Of a stretch of DNA of 64,000 bases, positions 52,946 through 64,000 are shown in pieces. A model generated the notes under the pieces. That model saw only the letters and a list, made by a program, of their open reading frames with translations, ran no database searches and was not told the origin of the DNA. Made by a program: the position numbers and the translations under genes. Numbering within the stretch: the first letter of the stretch is position 1; each line of letters starts with the position of its first letter. This stretch comes from Puccinia triticina (taxonomy: Eukaryota > Basidiomycota > Pucciniomycetes > Pucciniales > Pucciniaceae): positions 3,472,001 through 3,536,000 of the forward strand of contig NC_070569.1 of assembly GCF_026914185.1 (NCBI RefSeq). Reading direction: 5' to 3'.

Positions 52946-55876
52946 ATGCCCACACTCACAGCCGCACGGAGAACAACCCTACAACTACCCATGGCAGCCC
53001 AACCCAACTCAACCGACAAACAATCCCCCTCATCCAACGCAAACACCGAACAACAACAGCAGCAGCAACCACAGAGTACTCAGTCGAACTCAAACACCAT
53101 CCAGTCCATGGACACCCAATTCGAACCCCTCGACATCATCGGCACCGGATCATTTGGGATCATCAGGAAGGTCAAGCGCACCTCCGATGGCCTCATCCTC
53201 GCTCGAAAGGAACTCAACTATGGAAGGATGGACGAACGCGACCTCAGGCAACTGGGCGAAGAGGTCAACATCCTACAAAACCTCAGAGGGAACGAGCACA
53301 TCGTCAAGTACTTCGAACGCTATGTGGACAAACAGAACTTTATGCTCTACATCCTCATGGAGTGTTAGTCCACTCTTCACTCACTCGCTCACTCGCATAC
53401 ACACACCTTCTCATATGCACTTCAGAGGTGATGTTCGTATTCTGACGCGTTCTTTCATCAGTCTGCTCACAAGGGGATCTGGCAGGGGTCATCAGCCGCT
53501 GTAGAAGAGATCAGGTCCATCTGAGTGAAGATACGATCTGGTCCTATCTAGCGCAGATCACCACCGCCCTGGCTGACTGTCACTCCTCCGAAGTCTCTGA
53601 GGAGGGCGGGAAAAAGAAGCCGATCATCCTCCATCGTGACATCAAACCCGAGAACGTCTTCCTCAACCACTTCGGCTTGGTCAAGCTAGGCGACTTTGGT
53701 CTCAGCAAAGCCATGGAAATGGCCGCCTTCACCAATACCTACGTCGGCGTTCGTCATTCTAATTTTTTTTTTCAACTTCTAAAATCGAAGCTTACACTTC
53801 TCGCTCGTTTAGACCCCATATTACATGTCTCCCGAGCTGATCAATGGGCAACAGTATGACGTGAAATCGGACATTTGGGCTCTTGGTTGCCTGATATACG
53901 AATTATGCGCCTGGCAGTTAAGTGACCCCATACCCCTGATGAATATGGCGCCCTTCCCCGGCAAATTCCTCAAACTGACCATTTCTATCCTCTCACAGTC
54001 CTCCTTTTCACCAAGCCCAGACTCAGCCAGAACTAGCCAAATTGATTCGGGAAGGCAAGATCCCTAACCTGCCTAGGGGTTACTCCTCTCAGCTGACTGC
54101 GCTCATCAAATCCATGTTACGCCAAGACGTATGTCCTCTCATCCTTTTTAGGAATAAGACCTTCATTTCATTTATCACCTTTTTTTAATTCAACCCTTCC
54201 TTAGCCCAAGCTTAGGCCAGACGCTAAAACAATCTTGATGGTCGAACAAGTCAAGCATCAGACCCGTGTTTTGGAAGTCCATCGATAGTGCGTCATACCC
54301 ACGAAAATTCATTCCCGCCAATGACTTATCTTGATTTTTCTTAAACAAAAATAGTGCCCGTGAATTGACTAAAAAGCAAACCGAACTAGAGGATCGCGAG
54401 AAAGCGCTAGAAGAACGCGAAAACAAACTCAAGTCACGAGAGAGTAAGCTGCAGAGGGAGAAGGAATACTTCAAGACTCAACAAGAAAATCATCTGGTTC
54501 TACAGCAGGAGTTTCAGGCCAAGTTCCAGAACGCGATGGAGGTGATCGAACATGCCAACCGGATCGAGAGAGCTTTACAGGATGAGAATGTGGCTCTAGA
54601 CTTGCAGGAGACCGATCACTTGCCATTGGATGATGGATCGGACTCGGAGATCCTCATGGAAACCAAGTCTCGGAGGATCCCGCTGGCCGAGCGAAGGTTA
54701 TCGTTAAACCCACCCGCATTTACAAGTGGGTCTGCACCCTCTCCAACTCCTACTCTTAACTACGTCCATGCCAAGCGACTGTCGATGCAAAAAGCAGACA
54801 CGACCATGATGGATCCTTCGAATTTGACTGTTGGCTATGGTTCTCCCATGAAACTTGACACACCCTTCAAACACCTTGCACCAGCCCCCAGCGAGCCCAG
54901 TCCGCTCGGCTCGGCCCCTCAGAGCGGCGGCCCCTCTGACGCCAAACCGTTCCGTCACGTCAAGTCTAGTAAATCGTTGGCCAGTCTCAAGTCGACTTAC
55001 AGTCTTCTGACCCGTCTGAAGTCTAACGATGACATGGAATCAATCGGTACTTCCGATGACGGCGGGTCTTCGATCCGCAAAGGGACTACTGACAAGAAGG
55101 GTAGCGCTAGCACGACTCCGGCCAACAGCAACGCGCCTCGTAGCCGGCGACTCTCGCGTCGGAGCGAGTCCGCCAACGGCCTGTTGGTCGGCCCATCCAG
55201 CAACCCAATCTCCTCGCAACTGATGACCAACCGACGGCCGACGAGCACGATTGGGAGTGTGTCGACACCGGGCGGGAGCACGAACAGCACGAACAGCGGG
55301 GAGCCGTTAGTAGGCGAGCCGATCGCCAACAAGGCCGACCATCTCCATCCGGCCGCCGCGCCTCCACCGAGCCATGCCGCGACGCCCACTGCTGCCCATC
55401 GCTCGCCCAGATATAACTACTCTGATCCCGACTCGCTCCCCTCGCCCTTCCTGAAGAAAAAATCATCTGCTTCCACTCTCGTCTCCAACTTCCTCAGACC
55501 CACTCCCGCCTCCACTGCCCCCGGATCGCCCCGCAAGCCTGCGGGCCCGGCCCGGACTTGCTCGGTGGACACCGTCGGCCTGGGTATGAAACGCATCCCC
55601 AGTATGCTCCAACACATCCGCACCTCCCACGCCGCCGCCCCTCCTCTTGCCACAAGACCCTCCCAAGTCAACGCCACCAAACGACCAGCTTCCACCGCTA
55701 CCGCCTCGAATCCTAAACCGACCCTTGCCTCCAGATTTCTGAGCCATAGGGAAGACTCCGCCGCTAAGAAACTGCCCGCCTCTTCCGCTTCCTCCGCTAT
55801 CGGCGTCACTATCCATCATCCTTCTTCTGCTTCCTCCCATCTCGGATCCAAAAGGAAAGATAGCCCGATCTTCTGA
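52946..55876 (+). CDS. nimA: NIMA-family serine/threonine kinase
   Basis: Mitotic kinase family (Aspergillus NIMA, fission yeast Fin1, budding yeast Kin3, human Nek2), acting at mitotic entry and at spindle poles. Exons 52946-53363, 53462-53748, 53813-53916, 53999-54128, 54205-54287, 54355-55876 give 847 residues from this ATG; an in-frame ATG at 53108 ([12 protein letters not shown]) would remove a Gln-rich leader. P-loop [11 protein letters not shown] near 66-76; Lys in ARKEL (88); ELC-type HRDIKPEN at 197-204; DFG 217-219; GTPYYMSPE at 235-243; [18 protein letters not shown] charged coiled coil ([19 protein letters not shown] and on) follows at about 345-420, as in Nek2 and NIMA. The remaining 400 residues are Ser/Pro/Thr-rich and disordered. 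Confidence 0.93.
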
Positions 55877-57436
55877 TCCCCCCCCCCCTCTCTTTTTTCT
55901 CTCAGCTTCCTCCTTACGTGTCTGTCTCTTTAAGTTCCCTCTCTTCTTTGGTGGCGATAGTCGTATCAGTCCTTCTTTTCTTCCTCCTGTCTATCTCCCC
56001 TTCCATCCTTACACCCTCTCACCGCATCTCCCACACTCGATCGTCGAACGAAAAAATACACGACCAAATCAAGGCCAAGAGTGAGCGAAGAAGACGAAGA
56101 GCGGGCGCGGATTTATGAGTCCTTTTTGGTCGATAGATAGATAGTTGATTTTTACGATGGCCATGTGTAGTTGTGGATCTCTCTCTCGCTCTCTATTCGC
56201 GTCTCTTTCTGCCGAAAAAAGCCATGAATGACAAGCGCTCCAATTTATTCTGAGCCTAGACTGCGCCTCCCAAGGCTGTCCTCTTCCTCCCCCTCTCCGT
56301 TCCCCTCCCACGTCATCCTTGTCCTCCGGCCCTTCATGAATGAATATGCGTCTTCACGTTTCAGTGTATGATTACTTAAAGTCTACCTCTCCCCCTTTTG
56401 ATCCACACTTCCACACCTTTTCCCAGACTAACAACAAATGATCCGCCAAAGAACACTGTCTGCTCTTCTTTTCTTACCTCCTCCTCTCAACTCCCTTCTC
56501 GGTACATACCTTTGTCTTCTTTCTCTTCATTTTATCTGTTTTTTGTTTGTTTTTTTGTTTGTTTGGCTTTTTAGACCTTCTGACCCCCTGATGATTTAAT
56601 ACATATTTATCTCTCCTTCTTCCTCTCCTCCCCCCTTTTTTTATTCCAAGAATCCACTCCTCATTCCTTTTTGTCATTATCCAAATATGTAGTATTCCTT
56701 GAAATGTTTTTCAAGTCTCTTTCCCAAAAACCTTATGACATCTAATAATATCTCTCTCAACAAAATAATTTTATTGACCTTTTTTGTGAGCTGGTTGTCT
56801 TTGTGTGGCTGTGTGATAATGCAGTGTTGGATAGGATTGTAGGAAGAGTGGTGAGGTAAATTGTGCAAGTTAGTGGGCGTAAAACAGTTTCATACATTTT
56901 CAGAACCTCAATGCCCTGTGCACATCAGTGAATATAACAGAAGTTTACCTGATGCTTATGATGAAAGTGTCATACAAAAATCATCAAGATTTCTAACCAT
57001 TCTGTCACTGAATGAAGATGACAAATTTATGAAGTTTTATAAGCATCAGTGAAGTTGATTAAATTCACTAATGTGAACAGGGCTATCCACATGCACACAG
57101 TTGGTGCCTATGCTCTGAAGTTTTGGTGCCTGCATTTGCTGACAAGGGGGTCCATGGAAAAAAATGCAATTTTCACCCGCCGGCTGCAGCAGCAGAAATT
57201 TTGCTGCGGAAGCTGCGTCGGATCCCAGATGCGGACTGATTCCGGCCCGATGATGATGTCATCAGGTCATCCCGTGGCCCGCTGAAATTTCTCCAACATT
57301 TGACATCAACTTCTTGGGAAAGTTTCTCGACATCGCTTCCCGTGCTTCTGGTTTTCGTGGCCGAGAAGACGCCCGGGCTCAAGGAAAAAAGGGACCCGAT
57401 ACGACATATCCATCTCCAGCATATCAGAATCAACCC
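55877..57436. other. Intergenic region, no gene recognised
   Basis: Long pyrimidine-rich plus strand from 55.88 to 56.65 kb, probably 3' UTR of the kinase and spacer. The start of the MAK10 gene could extend back into 57.29-57.43 kb, since its frame is open from 57287. Confidence 0.4.
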
Positions 57437-60400
57437 ATGTTACCCTCCGGCCCAAGCAGCAAGCGACCGGAGTCGAACTCGGCAGCACAGGAACCAACCC
57501 AAGACGACGAAGAACCATGGACTGACATCACTTCCATCCTCATCCGGGGCGCACATCGTACAGTATACATAGTCCTCCTTTCCCTACCTCAAAAATATAT
57601 TCTTGTACTTATTTTCACTGAGGCTGATGGTTCGATTTAAACATTTTTTTTTTTTTTTTTGGGGGGGGGGGGGGTGATTCTAGAATTAACGAAGAATGAA
57701 ATCCTCATCGCTCCTCACCTCGACCTTATTGATATCATCTCAGCCATCGAAGTCAGTCCATCTTCTTCACTGTTGCGCTTGCCATACCAGTCACTGACTC
57801 CCATAAACCGTGTTGATGACAGATTATGGACCCTCGGATGGATTCTGGCGTCGGCAGAAGCACTCAGGCCGATCTCCAATTCGATCCTTTGCAACCGTTG
57901 ACGCCAGCAGAAGTGGCCACCATACTCGATCTTTCGCTCGCTTGCGAGGTTGGTCCCCCCGCCGTCACCTCTAGCCCAAGGACCTGCTCCTGATGTTGAC
58001 TTACGATACTCTGACAGATCACTTGGTACACTGGCCGTCTACTCTCTCAGACCGTCCTGACCTCCTCGTATCTTCGCCACTTGGACCCACTCAGATCTCA
58101 CCCCGATCCGCTCGTCAAACATGTCCTCAGAGCCTCGCTGTTGGGTCTCGTCAAGTGCTGCTCCATTGTTTCGGATGAGATCTTGAAAGAAAATCTGAGA
58201 GAGGTTAGCTTGGATCATTCTTCTTGACATCGGTAAACTCTTCAATCTTGCCGACTCGCCTAATTTCCATCAGAATGAGGATGTGAATAGCGAACAACAA
58301 ACGATCGACATCTACGAAGATATAGATATCACTGAGACTTTGGAAGCGCTAGACGAAGCATACTCGATCCTGAAATCTTGGCCAGATGGTAGGTCAATAA
58401 GCTCTCCCCCCGCAAAAAAAACGTCACTCATTTATTTTCCTTTTGTCCAATTCTGGTAATAATATTGTTACTGCTAGAACTAGATGGGTATCGGATGCCT
58501 TTGATGGAGCGAGTAAGATTTCGAATAGTCAGTTCAATCGATCTCTCGTCTTTTATTGTGAATGCGCCCATCGATTGCCGACATTACCTGGGACTGATTT
58601 CCAGCCTGCCTTAAATTCGCCTGACAGGAGTTTCTCTACAGCCTCGCCCTTATTAGCTCATCCCCAACACTCGGGATGGTGGCGCAAGTAGAAGCCCATC
58701 TGAACTCGGCCCTGGAAGCACTGCAATGCATCCGACTCGATCCCACCTATCCGGCCCACTCCAAGCTCTCCTTCTCCGCCCAGAACGACCCCGTCAGATC
58801 TGCCTTCAACCCGAAATTCCACCAGACTGTCCCCTCTAACTCACCACCTCGCCCGGTCCATTTCCCGGACTCGTTCGATCATCTTGCCGCCACTACTAGG
58901 CGGATCTTGGAAGAACTACATTTGGTATCTCAAGTTGCTCTTGGAAACTCTTTCTCTGATTGGCTGGTCAGCTTCTCTTCCCTGTCGGATATCCCCATAC
59001 ATTCTGCATTCAACCCAACTCATCTTCAATTTTCCTTTCCCTAGTCGTTCTTTCACGCATTCTCAAGACGCGATCCGACAGTTTTCCCATTTGTTCGATC
59101 ATATTTGATGGTGCATTTTCTTCCTGTCTCTTTTTCTTCATAAGTCTAACTATGTATTTACGATTTGTTGTTTATGGGCTGTATGAAGTCTTTATTCCAG
59201 AATGGAAACGTGATCGGCTTGGATCCAAATCAAACCTTAATCTGGCTCGCTAAATCTTGCATGACTGATTTGTCGGCTGGTCGGCTTTGTTTTCCATCGA
59301 ATCAATCGGATACTAACAGATACATGTTGAACCGACTTGCTGGTGTTAGTCATTTGCTTCTTTTGTCTTAGACAGATGGAACATTTTTTTTGGAAATAAG
59401 GTGTGTATTGATCCTTGTACTATAGTTCCTTGTCAATTATCTTTGCGCTTTTGCCGCAAATCGGGCTCGAGGTAGACGGATACTATCAAACTCGTTAACT
59501 GAATGGAAGGCATTGTATAACACAGTGAGATAATATGTCACACTTCAAAGGTGGAGACAGGTTGCAGGTGCTGAAACATGAACACTCTCTTCGCATCAGA
59601 CCTGGGTCAATGAACTCGACCTCTCGCCCACAGCATTACAAGGCCTACAGACACTCATATACTATTTTTCAGTCGAAAGTTGCTTACACGTGAGCCTGAT
59701 GGGGTTTGATTTGGACTTATATGAACTGGATGACGATCGGCTTGCCATGTGGTGGGTGGTTGAGCGGCTCAGCGAACGAGCTTCACTACTGCTCAAGATC
59801 CTAGCAGATGGCGCTGAGTCCCTGGACGCCAGGCTGAATCGGATCCTTGGTAAGCTTGCGGGAGTTGCAGGCCAGGTGAGTCAAGTCCATGACCACCGTA
59901 CCCCCTCAGAACGATTAGGCGTTAACAAATGTTGCTTTAGCTCACTCGCCGGAAAAACAAGCATGCTGGCACGCCTCCTTCCGAGCTCAGACTCAGACGG
60001 CCCGTCTTCGAGCGCCGGATCAAGCTTCTCAACGCTCGTCAGGCCAGCTTCGACGACACCACCCTCATTTCTGAACTGGGGTTTCCTTCCCCCCTGTTGG
60101 ACTACGAAGCCTTGCTTGCCTCCGAACTCGTCGTCCTGACATCTGTTGACTTGGATACAATCCTTACCGATGTTGCGGACCAGCTGCTCGAGATTCATAT
60201 CCTTGCGCGTCGTCAGAAAAAGATTGGCCTGTTGCAATTCCAATGTGTGAGTGCCCCTGATCTGATTCGTCGCCGACGAAAAACCATTCTCCTATGTCTT
60301 AGTTTGAGTTGACTCGGAAGACTAATTACCCCGGAAACCCCTGCTTGTTTGGGTTTGGTTCTTGGTTCGGTTTCGAATTAGTACATCAACAGTCTAATCC

Positions 60401-60615
60401 AAGCCACCGAGAAAATGATCGCAATCAATCGAAAATCAGAAATAGAGCCTGCAAAAGAGGAAACACTTTCGTTGGAAACCCTCAACATCTGTTCATCTTC
60501 CAGTATTCCCGCAAACCAGGAATCCCGAACAAAGCAGGATTATAACCGACAAGTGGATGGTGGGCTAATCGGACTGGGATATTGTGATTTGGCTTCTAAA
60601 TGGTTTGTTGTCTAG
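57437..60615 (+). CDS. MAK10: N-terminal acetyltransferase C auxiliary subunit MAK10/NAA35
   Basis: Non-catalytic large subunit of NatC, which binds Naa30 and Naa38 and positions the complex on ribosomes for co-translational N-terminal acetylation. Exons 57437-57557, 57684-57751, 57823-57948, 58018-58203, 58274-58388, 58478-58512, 58628-58966, 59045-59110, 59201-59344, 59600-59875, 59941-60246, 60382-60615 give 671 residues; every junction keeps phase. Signatures: WTDITSILIRGAHQ, LIDIISAIE, IMDPRMDSG (64-72), EITWYTGRLLSQTVLTSSYL. The later part is helical without motifs. Start: 57437 is the first in-frame ATG of this exon, but an upstream exon is possible. Intron 1 contains T17 followed by G14 (57644-57674). 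Its donor (C|GTACAG) is weaker than the rest. Confidence 0.9.
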
Positions 60616-62019
60616 CGTTACATTCAAGCATCCCCACTCATCTACACATTGCTGCTCCTTTTCTTCGTTTTTTGTCCCCTCACCTGTTTAGCGGTTCTTT
60701 TTTCTGGTCACCATATCAGATTTCCCCTGGGCTTTCTTACGCCCCCTCTCATTTTTGTATACTTTTTCCCCATCATGTCTGTAATTTCTCTCGTTATTTT
60801 TATGTTATTTTTAAATCCTTTTTACGGTATGGGTTTTTTGTTGGTCAATCATACATCATATGGTCAACTTTTAATATTTCGTGCAGAAATCTAGCCCAGT
60901 AACGTGGATAACACATTATCAGCGCTATCCAGCACCAGCACCAGAGCACGAAAGTCTAAAAAAGGGCCTTATATTATCATCCGCTCTTGATTATCTTGTG
61001 GATGGCGTAGTGGTAGTTACTACTACTAGTTAGCGGCCCCAAGAAACCCAAAAGATTGGTAAGAGCTGCTGCGGGTCAAGTGATGGTAATGAGTGAAATG
61101 AAAGCTACTTAACTGTTATGCTTCTGATTCAGGTGAGCGTAACTGCCCAGTGTTGCAACTAACAGGTAAGGGAACACACCAGCTGTTAAAAGAGTTATGC
61201 TATCTTTGCACAACTCTTGGCATAGCTGGCAATTCCATGGGGGTACACTACAAGGGGTCTTGCTTTGGGCAAGTTTGTTTGAGTTGACCGCAGCCTCAGA
61301 GGACATGGAATACCTATAGGTCAAATCATGAATATTCTCAGTGCACAACCTTGCACAACACCATAGGCAAATCACAAGTTGGGTGTATAAACATACAAAC
61401 ACAGATTCAACTATATTCCTAATTAAGAGTGGTGGAGTAAATTGAAGCTAGTATAGACACATAAATACATGAAAATATTATCTACCTTTTCAATGAAAAG
61501 ATGAATGATTTCCCATAGATTAATTAATTTCTTTGAAACACTGAAGGGCAGGGATAAAAATTTGACACATAAATTTATAAAGATAAAGCTGTGAACATTT
61601 TTTGGCTGGGGCATGCTTGCATAACCCGGGCAGAATCGTCCATAATATTATGCAAGCAAATTTGAGGACAACTGCTATTTAATGTCTGTTTTTATTTCTG
61701 AACAGGAAATTGATGCGTGACCTCAAGCTGTAAGGCTCTCAAGACTCATATGTATACAAAATGAATTGTCTCTTCACTGTGATAGTGGAGATCATCATTG
61801 CGGTTAGGCATTATTCCAGCTCACATTGCCATTGATTATAACACTGTGCTTTTGCTGTCTTTTGGTTTAAGTCTTCGGCTCTTCTCATGATTTGTCTAAC
61901 TTTTTGCGCATGACAGTGAGGTCATCCCGGTCCTTGCTACTACAACTCTTGCCTATGCAGTTTTTGAGGACCTATGCTTGTTGAAAAAAAGTGATCAAGT
62001 CAGTACAGAGACACTTTTT
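60616..62019. other. No gene recognised
   Basis: Downstream of MAK10; AT-rich. No supported frame. The gene at 62-63 kb may extend leftwards into it. Confidence 0.35.
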
Positions 62020-62065
62020 TCAACCACAGGCCAGGTCTATGGGTAATATCATCATAAATAATTTC

Positions 62066-62930
62066 AATTGGAAGGCTGACCTTGTCCAGTAGTCTTGCTT
62101 GGTTAGCATTTCCGGCTTCGCCTTTGGCTGCCTCAATTTGACTTGCGATAAAGAAGTCAACCCTAGAGAAAACGCATATCTTAGATGGAGCAGCTTTTGA
62201 TGAATCAATTTTGGATGGAAAAGATTACTTACACTTTCAGTTTATTTATGGTATTTTTGTCGCCCCTGACTCTCAAAGCTGCATTAGCAGCGGTGTATAA
62301 TTTGCCTGCCGTTAGCAATGCAGGCCGATCTGCTTCACCAGAGAATGTGAATTTATCCAATGCAAATCTTCCCGGTTTGGATTTACTTTGGGTAAAATCG
62401 ATCTGGGACTGATAAACAAAAAAAGGTTCGTGAATAAATACAGCCACAATAAGGGGTTGCGAGTTCAGTGGGACCTACAAATCGCGTGTTGTCAACCAGG
62501 AGGTCTGGAACTTTCCCCAATACCGTTTTTCCCTGTGATTGAATTTGTAAGGTGTGTTTGAATCAAGGCGAGTTCTTTAATCAAAACAAGAGACTGATAA
62601 CTAACCCCAGGACATTTGACATCTGTGGGGGGCACCACCTCCTTGGTCAGGGGAACCGTTCCACCCGTAAGATAACACAGATTAGTTCCCTGGCACTTGA
62701 CAATCGATGCTTTTTGATTTGTTTAGGTATTTGTTATTTGATTTTTGATAGATCGTAAAAGCAGAAATATCATTAAAGTACATCTTAATCAAATGTTATT
62801 CACGATCCGCTGGAGTTGGAGACTCATGAAGGATTCCTTACCCGAGTGGAAAACCAGGATGAGAATAAGGGGAAATAACATTCGGTCGAATATGATTTCG
62901 GCAAGCGCGTCTTTGCAATCAGAGTTTTAG
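62066..62930 (-). CDS. Unidentified multi-exon gene, partial model
   Basis: Several minus-strand pieces look coding and are joined by plausible splice sites. About 62900-62836: KTRLPKSYSTECYFPLFSSW ending FSTR before GTAAGG. About 62693-62612: GTNLCYLTGGTVPLTKEVVP ending KCP. About 62530-62475: KTVLGKVPDLLVDNTRFV. 62474-62230: VPLNSQPLIVAVFIHEPFF, then KFTFSGEADRPALLTAGKLY and NAALRVRGDKNTINKL before GTAAGT. About 62162-62085: VDFFIASQIEAAKGEAGNAN to LLDK before GTCAGC. I do not recognise the family. Both ends, the exon order and the alternative frames at 62475-62530 are unsettled. The neighbour MAK10 ends 1.5 kb away on the other strand. Confidence 0.45.
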
Positions 62931-63599
62931 CTGAAGCTAAGAATCAAACAACGTAAAAAATGTAGTCGTCTACCTCAGTTTCAAAATGGAGCAATGGAAA
63001 GTGTAAACAAATCGCCGGGATTCACTTCTACTAGATGGATGTCAGTTCGAGCAAGTGAGGATAGGAAGGATGAATCAATTGTCATATAACTTGATGATGA
63101 TCTTTTTTTATTGGACAGATTGACCTACGAAGTAATGGGATTTCAGATATTTTGAGGAAAAATAATCATGGCTCACGAGAGCGCTTTTACTTTAGAAACA
63201 GTCGGCGAGGAAACCCAAGAGGGTGTCGCTATATGAACTGGAGAAGACTAGCAACTGTTCTGTCTTCATTAGATGTTGAGATGGAACTTGGAAGTGTAGT
63301 CGAGGACGGACAGGTTATACCGTAACCTAACCCGCGTATAGTATTTTCACCATTAAGTTCGTTATTTATTGTCTAACAACGCCTCTTGAAAGAAGTACTA
63401 ATTGTGATAGGATACCGATTGCAAGAATTATTAATTGTGATAGGATACCGAGACATTGAGACCGACCACACAAGGAAATTACTGCTTTTCTGATCCACAG
63501 AAAGAGGCCACCCTTTTTTTAGCGCACTTTAGGTGCACATCCCTCCCGAGCCGTGATCGCGGGATGCAAGCATCCTTACTCCAGAAAATTTGGCAGAAC
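62931..63599. other. No gene recognised
   Basis: A 33-bp near-repeat at about 63386-63446 (TAATTGTGATAGGATACCGA twice) is the only structure noticed. Confidence 0.4.
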
Positions 63600-63748
63600 A
63601 TGGAGGACTTACCGTCGAGATCTAGAGACCCTGCAGAACCAGATCTGCAGCCCCTGGGACAGTCTGTCCCCGCAAAAGTTAATGTTTTCTAGCTGCACCT
63701 GCAGATCTGGCTCTGCAGGGGGCTGCAGATTGACACGAAGTCCTCCAT
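63600..63748. mobile_element. Small foldback element with ATGGAGGACTT ends
   Basis: ATGGAGGACTT at 63600 is mirrored by AAGTCCTCCAT ending 63748. Inner arms share CCAGATCTGCAG and CCCTGCAGA-type words with their complements. No clear target duplication. Confidence 0.6.
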
Positions 63749-64000
63749 TGACTATTCTAACTTTCGAGTCGTAAAATTAATTTCATTGCTTTGTTCAGCA
63801 GGCAAAACCCCGCCGCGCCAAAGCCCGACTATGTATTGCTTCGGCCAGTCATATTTTTTTTTTATTTCTGAGCCAGGCCGGTCCACTGGCAAATAGGCAG
63901 CGCGGGTTCGGCCACAGTTATTGGAAACAAGCCCGGCCCATTTATAACCTGAAACTCAGCAAGGGATGACAACCGAATCGGTAGGCAGTATTTCTAACTT
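63749..64000. other. No feature recognised
   Basis: GGCCGG-rich end of the window; nothing identified. Confidence 0.35.

Noticed and set aside
54997..55840. Minus-strand open frames opposite the kinase C-terminal region
   Set aside because: Antisense shadows of the Ser/Pro/Ala-rich tail, with no independent signal.

Overview
This is a nuclear genomic window from a filamentous fungus. It is most likely a basidiomycete and plausibly a rust fungus (Pucciniales). Protein genes are cut by many short GT-AG introns (mostly about 50-155 bp). The housekeeping proteins are fungal in type, and the space between genes is packed with nested LTR retrotransposons and inverted-repeat DNA elements. The organism call is inference from style, not from a marker gene.

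Layout. 1-9.3 kb: transposon graveyard (solo LTR, Ty3/gypsy pol and gag remnants, foldback elements, a LINE 3' remnant). 9.3-12.7 kb (+): 14-exon biotin-dependent carboxylase, the probable 3-methylcrotonyl-CoA carboxylase alpha subunit, followed by an intron-containing tRNA-Glu. 13-24.4 kb: a nearly intact Ty1/copia element (16587-22502, minus) sitting inside a wrecked GATA zinc-finger gene. 24.5-26.8 kb: inverted-repeat elements nested at least two and probably three deep. 27.1-28.7 kb (-): trehalose-6-phosphate phosphatase. 30.4-32.5 kb (+): DPH2 (diphthamide synthesis). 33.7-43.2 kb: two 758-bp copies of one foldback element in opposite orientation, and a second solo LTR splitting a gypsy reverse transcriptase.

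43.4-60.6 kb is the gene-dense part: DBP9 DEAD-box helicase (+), a secreted low-complexity Tyr/Asn/Gly/Lys repeat protein (+), LSM7 (-) and NSA2 (+) as a divergent pair, a NIMA-family kinase (+), and the NatC auxiliary subunit MAK10/NAA35 (+). An unidentified multi-exon minus-strand gene lies near 62-63 kb. Three of these genes serve RNA or ribosome biology (DBP9 and NSA2 in 60S biogenesis, LSM7 in U6 and mRNA decay complexes). Nothing shows co-regulation except the LSM7/NSA2 shared promoter region.

The most distinctive material is a family of long foldback elements with ends related to CGGACTTACTTCGCGC, 8-bp target duplications of the form TA-NNNN-TA and, in one member, an interior built of CCGG-rich hairpin units. 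The secreted repeat protein is the other candidate for something undescribed. Exon boundaries were worked out by eye from frame, splice sites and family knowledge; no database search was possible.
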